Shown here: piece by piece, positions 58,962 to 64,000 of the stretch
Position numbering within the stretch: the stretch's first letter is position 1
Layout: every line of letters starts with the position of its first letter
Source of the DNA: Phytohabitans maris
GTDB taxonomy: Bacteria > Actinomycetota > Actinomycetes > Mycobacteriales > Micromonosporaceae
DNA length: 64,000 bases
Assembly (NCBI RefSeq): GCF_031085175.1
Contig: NZ_JAVHUY010000004.1
Span: forward strand, 62,001 to 126,000
Direction: 5' to 3'
The notes under the pieces: model-generated
The model's input: only the letters and a program-made list of their open reading frames with translations
Databases searched by the model: none
What the model was told of the DNA's origin: nothing
Program-made: the position numbers and the translations under genes

Positions 58962-60650
58962 TCAGGACGCGTAGGCCTCCAGCTCGGAGAGCTGTCCCGC
59001 CGGCCAGCCGGTGTTGGCGGTGACGTGTACGCGCAGGTGGCGCACGCTCGCCGCGGGGAAGGTGAGGGTCACCGTGTTGCCGGTGGCCGGGTCGAACGTG
59101 CGCCCGCCCGCGGCGACCAGCGTCGTGAACGTCGAGCCGTTGGTGCCACCCTGCACCGAGAGCGTCTGGGTGCGCGTGGCCCAGGCCGCCGCGGGCGGGA
59201 GCTTCAGCATCACGCGACCCACCGGCAGGGCCGACCCGAGATCCACCTGGATCCACTGTGGAAACGCGTTGTTCGCGCTCTCCCAGTAGCTGCCCGCGTT
59301 GCCGTCCACCGCGTTGCCCGGCCCGTAGCTCTGCGTCTGGCTGCTCGCCGTCGCCGGCCGTCCCGCCGCGAGGTTGCCGCCGGGCTGCGGCCCACCGCCG
59401 GCGACCGGCGGCGTGGGGCGCACCGCGGTGAGCGGGAGCTGCCCCTTCAGCATCCGGCCGCCGTCGGCGGTGATCCGCAGGTAGTAGTCGGAGGAGCAGA
59501 ACGTGCCGTCCTCGTCCAGCGGCCGGATCCCGGTGCCGGCCGGCACCGTGGCGGCGGTCTCGGCGGTCTTGGCGATCTGGTTGCCCTCGTTGAACTCGTC
59601 GAACATCGAGATGTAGATGCCCTGGCAGCCGAGCCGCACCATGTTGTAGAAGTGCCGCCAGTAGAAGTCGCCGTGCGCGCGGGCGCCGGTGGACAGGTCG
59701 CCGGGCATCACGCAGGGCTGGTAGTCGATGCCGTGCGCGTCGCAGTCGGCCTGGTCGGGCACGTTGACGTTGGTGTAGAACCAGTCCAGCCCGTCGAGCG
59801 TGCCGGTGCGGCCGACCATCCAGGGCGAGATCATGTCGAACGCGTGGTAGACGTCGAGGAACCCGGGTCGGGAGTCGTTGATCCCCTGCCGCCAGTACGT
59901 GGGCACGCCGCCGATCACGTAGCACCCCTGCGCCTTGAACCAGTTGACCACCTCCAGGCAGGGCGCCGGCGCGAACGGGCGGCCCGGGTCGGCGAAGCCG
60001 AACCCCCAGACGCACACGACCGGCTTGCCGTTCTGCCGGGCGTACGCCGGGGACGCGGTGTGCGCCGACATCTTGGTGGTCCAGTCAGTTTTCAGCTCGG
60101 CCTGCATGTTGGTCCAGCTCGTGACGTCGTACATGATGTAGAACTTGCGCCCGAAGCGCTCCGCCGCGTCGCGGACCTTGACCGCCATGGCGTCGCGGGT
60201 CGGCCCCTCGTCGCCGAACGGGTTGAACCGCTGCAGCGCCGCCGTGTCGCACCCGTGGTCCCGCATCCAGGTGAAGTGCGTGTCGACGGTCTGCTGGTCG
60301 TACGAGGAGAAGAGCCGGGCCGGCTGCCCGTTGCCGAGGTTGGGGTAGGCGGTGGTGTAGCCGCGGGTCAGCTCGCGCAGGTCCGGCCAGGAGACGATCG
60401 TGGTGTTGCTCGGCGAGGGCGGCTGGAAGCGGTCGCGGCTCCAGTGCCACCACCCGCCGATCGGCGCGCCGTCGCCGGGGCAGGCGAACCACCCCTGGTA
60501 CCCGACGGAGATCTTGCCGACCACGTCGCCGGGTGGGCTGGCGGCGCCGGCCGCGCTGGTCAGGGCGGAGACGATCTCGGTGGTCGAGGCCGCGGCCAGG
60601 GCGGAGCCGGCGGCCACGGACGTCACGAAGGTACGGCGCGATACCGCCAT
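58962..60650 (-). CDS. Secreted GH71/GH99-like glycosidase with discoidin (CBM32-like) domain
   Basis: Tat-exported protein of 562 aa: [20 protein letters not shown] leader. The catalytic part (roughly 45-420) has [52 protein letters not shown] in outline, YIMYDVTSW and [16 protein letters not shown], a pattern shared with GH71/GH99-like hydrolases; the Glu in FDEFNE is a candidate catalytic residue. Residues 440-562 are an F5/8-type-C domain ([26 protein letters not shown] in outline, WIQVDLGS). ATG at 60650 with GAGGAG upstream. Substrate unknown. Confidence 0.85.
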   Translation of the reverse strand: MAVSRRTFVTSVAAGSALAAASTTEIVSALTSAAGAASPPGDVVGKISVGYQGWFACPGDGAPIGGWWHWSRDRFQPPSPSNTTIVSWPDLRELTRGYTTAYPNLGNGQPARLFSSYDQQTVDTHFTWMRDHGCDTAALQRFNPFGDEGPTRDAMAVKVRDAAERFGRKFYIMYDVTSWTNMQAELKTDWTTKMSAHTASPAYARQNGKPVVCVWGFGFADPGRPFAPAPCLEVVNWFKAQGCYVIGGVPTYWRQGINDSRPGFLDVYHAFDMISPWMVGRTGTLDGLDWFYTNVNVPDQADCDAHGIDYQPCVMPGDLSTGARAHGDFYWRHFYNMVRLGCQGIYISMFDEFNEGNQIAKTAETAATVPAGTGIRPLDEDGTFCSSDYYLRITADGGRMLKGQLPLTAVRPTPPVAGGGPQPGGNLAAGRPATASSQTQSYGPGNAVDGNAGSYWESANNAFPQWIQVDLGSALPVGRVMLKLPPAAAWATRTQTLSVQGGTNGSTFTTLVAAGGRTFDPATGNTVTLTFPAASVRHLRVHVTANTGWPAGQLSELEAYAS

Positions 60651-60865
60651 GTCGACGCTCCTCGGGGGTCTGCGGGCCGGGGATCGACGGTCATCGTGCC
60701 AGGATGCGACACACCTTCGCAACACTTGAATCAACATCCGAAATCTTACGACAACAACCCCGCAAGAATCGGATGGCGATACCCGGGAATCCGGCGGCCT
60801 CCCGTGGCGTTGCGGGATGCCGGCGACGGCTGTGTGGCCGGACGCCCTGTGGAAAGGGGACCATG
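60651..60865. other. Gap between glycosidase and L36 genes
   Basis: About 215 bp containing both divergent promoters; AT-richer from 60700 to 60780. I looked for a Zur-box-like palindrome ahead of the L36 gene and found none that convinces. No other gene seen. Confidence 0.35.
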
Positions 60866-60988
60866 ATGAAGGTGCGTAGCTCGCTACGTTCGCTGGCCCG
60901 CAAGCCCGGCGCGGTGGTGGTTCGCCGCGGCGGCCGGGTGCGCGTGGTCAACCGGGTCAACCCGCGGTTCACCGGCCGCCAGGGCTGA
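60866..60988 (+). CDS. rpmJ: 50S ribosomal protein L36, cysteine-free paralogue
   Basis: Protein of 40 aa: [19 protein letters not shown], then [17 protein letters not shown], the standard L36 ends. The zinc-binding Cys/His set of ordinary L36 is absent, so this is the C-minus form that replaces the zinc-containing protein when zinc is scarce. It is too short for most gene finders. ATG ATG at 60863/60866; the family start is the second. GGAAAGGGGA precedes it. No other C-minus ribosomal genes (L28, L33, S14, S18) are adjacent. Confidence 0.93.
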   Translation: MKVRSSLRSLARKPGAVVVRRGGRVRVVNRVNPRFTGRQG

Positions 60989-61016
60989 CGCCCGGTCGCA
61001 AGCTGGGGGAGGGCAC

Positions 61017-61934
61017 GTGACGGACTCGCCGTGGAGCGTGGCGGTGGTCGGGCCGGGTGGCGTCGGCGGGCTGGTCGGCGCGGTGCTGACCCGGGCCGGC
61101 CACCCGGTCGTGTACGTGGCGCGGCCGCGGACCGCGGCGGCGCTGACCGCCGGCGGGCTGCACGTGGCCAGCGCCCAGTACGGCGACTTCCACGTGCCCG
61201 CCACCGCGGTGCCGCGGCTCGCCGCGCCCGTGGACCTGTGCGTGGTCGCCACCAAGGCGACCGCGCTCGACGCGGCCCTCGACGGCGTACCGGCCGAGGC
61301 GCTCGGCGCCGGCCTGGTGCTGCCGCTGCTCAACGGCGTCGACCACATGGCGGCGCTGCGCGAGCGGTTTCCGGCCGCTCAGGTGCTCGCCGGCGCGATC
61401 CGGGTCGAGTCGACGCGGACGGCGCCCGGGCGGATCGCGCACGCCAGCCCGTTCTGCGTCGTCGAGGTGGCCGGCGACCGGACCCCGCGCACCCGGCTGG
61501 ATACGCTCGCCGCCCAGCTCCGCGCGGCCGGCATCGACGCGTCCGTGCGCGACGGCGAGGCGGCGGTGCTCTGGGACAAGCTCGCCTTCCTGGCGCCCCT
61601 CGCCCTGCTCACCACCGCGTACGGCGCGACCGCCGGCGAGGTCCGCGAAAGGCACCGCGCCGAACTGGAGGCGGTGGTGGGTGAGGTGGTGTCGGCGGCC
61701 CGCGCCAGTGGCGCCACAGTGGACACTCAAGCGGTCCTCGGCTTCTTCGACCGCGTACCGGCGGGCATGAGGTCGTCGATGCAGCGCGACGTCGAGGCCG
61801 GCCGGATGCCCGAGGTCGACGCGATCGGCGGAGCGGTGCTGCGCGCCGCCGCCGGCCACGGCGTGGACGCGCCGGCGACCGGCAGGCTCCTGGAAAGCTG
61901 CCGCCAGAAGGCGGATCAGGTGGCCGCCACGTGA
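61017..61934 (+). CDS. 2-dehydropantoate 2-reductase (ketopantoate reductase) family
   Basis: NADPH-dependent reductase of 305 aa. N-terminal VAVVGPGGVGGLVGAVLTRAGHPVVYVAR is the cofactor motif; VVATKATALDAALD and LLNGVDHMAALRERF follow; the substrate Lys lies in LWDKLAFLAPLALLTTAYG. In pantothenate synthesis this makes pantoate. Here no other pantothenate gene is near, so it may be one of several paralogues. GTG at 61017 after GGGGGAGGG. Its last 19 bp overlap the convergent methyltransferase gene. Confidence 0.88.
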   Translation: MTDSPWSVAVVGPGGVGGLVGAVLTRAGHPVVYVARPRTAAALTAGGLHVASAQYGDFHVPATAVPRLAAPVDLCVVATKATALDAALDGVPAEALGAGLVLPLLNGVDHMAALRERFPAAQVLAGAIRVESTRTAPGRIAHASPFCVVEVAGDRTPRTRLDTLAAQLRAAGIDASVRDGEAAVLWDKLAFLAPLALLTTAYGATAGEVRERHRAELEAVVGEVVSAARASGATVDTQAVLGFFDRVPAGMRSSMQRDVEAGRMPEVDAIGGAVLRAAAGHGVDAPATGRLLESCRQKADQVAAT

Positions 61935-62713
61935 CCGCGAAGCGCCCACGCCCGGGCGCTCAGCGCGATGCTACCGTCCGGATTGGACGGTAAGCGGTCG
62001 CGGAGCAGGTCGCGCAGCGCGGTGCGGCGCTCCTCGCCGAGCGAGACCGTGTACGCCGGGGCGGCTCCCTGCCCGCCCAGAAACGGCTCCCAGTAGTCGG
62101 CGAAGCCGGTGAACACCGTCGGGACGTCGATCGCCTCGACGGAGACGTCCACCAGGCCCGCGTCCGTCCACAGTGCACGCAGCGGGCCGGGGCGGCAGAT
62201 CGGGAAGCGGCGGCCCTCGTCGAGTTCCGCGCCGCCCGGGTCGAGCGCGGCGGCGGCGTCCCAGAAGTGGCGCATCAGCCCCATGCCCTCGGCGTAGTCC
62301 CACACGTACGCGGCGACGACCGCGCCGGGCGCGGCCACCCGCGCGAACTCGGCGGCCGCCTGAGCCGGCTCGGGTACGAAGTTGAGCGCCAACCCGCTCA
62401 CCACCGCGTCGAAGCGGGCGGCCGGCAGCGGCAGGGCCCGCGCGTCACCGGACACAAAGGACACCCGCGGGTCGGCGACCTGCGCGTGGGCCGTGGCGAG
62501 GAACCCGCCGGACGGGTCGACGCCGGTCACCTCGGCCGGCTCGGTCAGCGTCAGCACGGTCGCGCTGAGCGCGCCGGTGCCGCAGCCCACGTCGAGCCAC
62601 CGCCGCCCCGCCGGCACATCCAGCCACCGCACGAACCGGGCGGCCACCCGCCGGCTCCACCGCCCGACGTACGCCTCGTACGCGTCTCCGCGCGCCCACA
62701 CCTCGTGTGCCAC
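61916..62713 (-). CDS. Class I SAM-dependent methyltransferase
   Basis: Methyltransferase of 265 aa: WLDVGCGTGALSATVL (motif I), TGVDPSGGFLATA (motif II), FDAVVSGLALNFVPEP (motif III) and [27 protein letters not shown], as in Methyltransf_11 proteins of the UbiE-like group with a C-terminal helical lid. Substrate unknown. GTG start at 62713; it is divergent from the NLR-like gene and convergent with the ketopantoate reductase gene. Confidence 0.87.
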   Translation of the reverse strand: MAHEVWARGDAYEAYVGRWSRRVAARFVRWLDVPAGRRWLDVGCGTGALSATVLTLTEPAEVTGVDPSGGFLATAHAQVADPRVSFVSGDARALPLPAARFDAVVSGLALNFVPEPAQAAAEFARVAAPGAVVAAYVWDYAEGMGLMRHFWDAAAALDPGGAELDEGRRFPICRPGPLRALWTDAGLVDVSVEAIDVPTVFTGFADYWEPFLGGQGAAPAYTVSLGEERRTALRDLLRDRLPSNPDGSIALSARAWALRGHVAAT

Positions 62714-62848
62714 GCCACCACCCTATGCGCGTAACGGCCCGGCCATCGCCAGGTCGCGGCGGACGCCGTCGGGCATCACCCTCTGGACCGCATCCGGTGT
62801 CGGGAAGGCGACCGGCCGCGACGAGCGGCGGCATGGTATCCCGGATCG

Positions 62849-64000
62849 GTGACCGACCCCATCATCGCGGTGGTCCGCGCCCTCCAGGGTGCGGCCGCCG
62901 GACCGGCGAAGAAGCGCGCGCTGCGCAGCCCCGACGTCGTCGGGCTGCTCTCGAAGCTCGGCCTGGCCGGCGAGGTGCCGCCGGCCGACTTCCGCGGCGT
63001 GTACGCGCGGGCGCTGGTCGAGCACTGCGCCGGCAAGCCGAGGTCCGTGGTGCGGCTGCTGGCCGACGAGTGGGTGCGGAGCGCGTTCGAGCGGTCGTTC
63101 GCCGGCGGCGACTGGGACCGGGTCCGGGCCGAGCTGCGCGACGCGGTCGAGCGTAACCGGGAGACGGGCGAGTTCGGCCACCTGCACAACCGGGACGTCG
63201 ACGAGATCGACGGCTTCATCGCGGTGTTCGAGCGCCTCGTCGCGGCGACCCGCGACCCGGCGCACGTCGCCACCGACCGCAAGCTGGACATCGCCGACCG
63301 CAAACTCGACAGGGCCGACCGCAAGCTGGACAGCGCCGATCGCAAGCTCGACAGCGCCGATCGCAAGCTCGACAGGGCCGACCGCAAGCTCGACCGGATG
63401 GCCGAGGAGTTCCGGGCCGGGCTGGGCCGGATCGAGCAGGTCCGGCAGAACGAGGAGGAGGCCCGGCAGGCGCGGGAGCCGGAGCGGCGCGAGGCCACGC
63501 CGCTGGAGCGGCTCGAGTCCGACATCGCCGACTGGCTCGCCGCCGTGAACCACCCGGTGCTCGTCCGGCTCGACCCCGGCGAACGCGCGGTCGGCTGGGT
63601 GGTCCGGGCCCCGGTCACCCCGGGCCGGTACGCCCGGGTGGTGCTGGTCGGAGTCGACGGTGAGCTGCTGGCCGGCCAGGTGAAGCGGGCGCTGGAGGAG
63701 AAGGAGCGGCAGGGCGCGCAGGGCGTGTGGCTGGTCGCCCGGCGCCGGATCAGCACCGCCGCCGAGGAGGCCGCGGCGACGGACGGCTCCGTGCTCTGCC
63801 TTACCTTCGAGGACCTGGTCGACATGGCGGCCGACTTCGAGCCGTACGTCGAATGGCTGGACCGGGAGGTGGAGCGGCTCCAACTGCCCGCCCGCTACGT
63901 CCCGCTCTCCTGCCACCGCGACGACCCGGACGGCACGTCGAGCGAGTACCCGTGGCGGGACGGCGGCCTCGACCGGTACGCGGCGCGGTGGCTGGCCGAC
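62849..64000 (+). CDS. NLR-like STAND NTPase, 3' cut by window, with N-terminal nuclease-like module
   Basis: Frame open from GTG 62849 to the window end (384 complete codons). Residues 1-140 are helical (MTDPIIAVVRALQGAAAGPAKKR in outline; a death- or effector-like unit cannot be named). Residues 143-184 are six DRKLDxA heptads. Residues about 210-320 form an alpha/beta module (VGWVVRAPVTPGRYARVVLVGVDG, GVWLVARRRISTAAEEAA, CLTFEDLVDM) that I relate to restriction-endonuclease-like domains found before NACHT cores. FEPYVEWLDREVERLQLPARYVPLSCHRDDPD and YPWRDGGLDRYAARWLAD are the approach to a NACHT P-loop in such proteins; the P-loop itself would lie just past the window. Confidence 0.75.
   Translation, partial: MTDPIIAVVRALQGAAAGPAKKRALRSPDVVGLLSKLGLAGEVPPADFRGVYARALVEHCAGKPRSVVRLLADEWVRSAFERSFAGGDWDRVRAELRDAVERNRETGEFGHLHNRDVDEIDGFIAVFERLVAATRDPAHVATDRKLDIADRKLDRADRKLDSADRKLDSADRKLDRADRKLDRMAEEFRAGLGRIEQVRQNEEEARQAREPERREATPLERLESDIADWLAAVNHPVLVRLDPGERAVGWVVRAPVTPGRYARVVLVGVDGELLAGQVKRALEEKERQGAQGVWLVARRRISTAAEEAAATDGSVLCLTFEDLVDMAADFEPYVEWLDREVERLQLPARYVPLSCHRDDPDGTSSEYPWRDGGLDRYAARWLAD
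63275..63400 (+). repeat. Six in-frame 21 bp heptad repeats in the NLR-like gene
   Basis: DRKLDIA, DRKLDRA, DRKLDSA, DRKLDSA, DRKLDRA and DRKLDRM are encoded by near-identical 21 bp units starting every 21 bp from 63275. The array keeps perfect heptad phase, giving a predicted coiled coil of about 42 residues. Confidence 0.9.

Noticed and set aside
63275-63400. CRISPR-like or MITE repeat
   Set aside because: The units are contiguous, in frame and encode perfect heptads, so they are coding repeats.
62723-63916. Long minus-strand open frame opposite the NLR-like gene (397 codons)
   Set aside because: It is the antisense shadow of the heptad-containing plus-strand gene; its product is repetitive and has no family features, while the plus-strand frame has recognisable segments and remains open to the window end.

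Overview
The window is high-GC (about 70-75% by eye), densely packed, starts many genes with GTG or TTG, and carries typical actinomycete families: DUF397, XRE-cupin, two receiver-less OmpR-like regulators, Tat-exported glycosidases and C-minus ribosomal protein L36. It reads as a filamentous actinomycete chromosome, most likely Micromonosporaceae; the family assignment is inference. I saw no rRNA, tRNA, CRISPR array, transposase or prophage block. The first and last genes are cut by the window ends.

Layout. 1-3.5 kb: NMT1/THI5-type ABC importer (permease, ATPase, permease, lipoprotein). 3.5-5.2 kb: cysteine dioxygenase, rhodanese and a winged-helix regulator. 5.2-9.6 kb: DCC/HTTM membrane cluster, a second winged-helix paralogue, a degenerate kinase-like protein and DUF72. 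9.7-18.9 kb: an amidase, secreted and membrane proteins, a lower-GC patch (DUF397, DUF6082), small enzymes, and a divergent XRE-cupin/flavoprotein pair. 19.0-23.3 kb: secreted GH81 glucanase behind a LacI-type palindrome, then a membrane protein. 23.3-29.3 kb: an AroE homologue, two apparently deleted genes (SanA-like, ABM-like), and a three-gene operon encoding a NACHT ATPase, a serine hydrolase and a PNPOx-like protein.

29.4-41.8 kb is a sugar locus. A DeoR regulator and an orphan sugar-ABC ATPase diverge from a YtfQRT-YjfF-type importer with two permeases, followed by a secreted GH127-like enzyme with six ricin-type repeats and a GH2 enzyme with an AbfB/CBM42-like domain. Together they suggest release and import of arabinofuranose or a related furanose. 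Two candidate DeoR operators and a perfect hairpin lie in the divergent promoter region. 41.8-51 kb: SMP-30, a UvrA paralogue, a double MerR regulator, oxidoreductases, a shortened DUF4386 protein, hemerythrin and a RibD-like reductase.

51.4-58.3 kb contains a possible uncharacterised membrane-associated pathway: a flippase-like protein, methyltransferase, GT4, a PTPS/QueD homologue lacking key residues, and an MDR dehydrogenase on one strand, with a divergent CDP-alcohol phosphatidyltransferase. 58.2-62.7 kb: NrtR-like Nudix protein, GH71/99-like secreted glycosidase, zinc-free L36, ketopantoate reductase and a methyltransferase. At 62.8 kb a second NLR-like gene starts and runs off the window; it carries six near-identical heptads.

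From about 45 kb on, in-frame tandem repeats (periods 18, 21, 30, 36 and 69 bp) recur in or beside genes. Across the whole window a semi-palindromic word, CCAC(A/T)GTGG, recurs more often than composition predicts.
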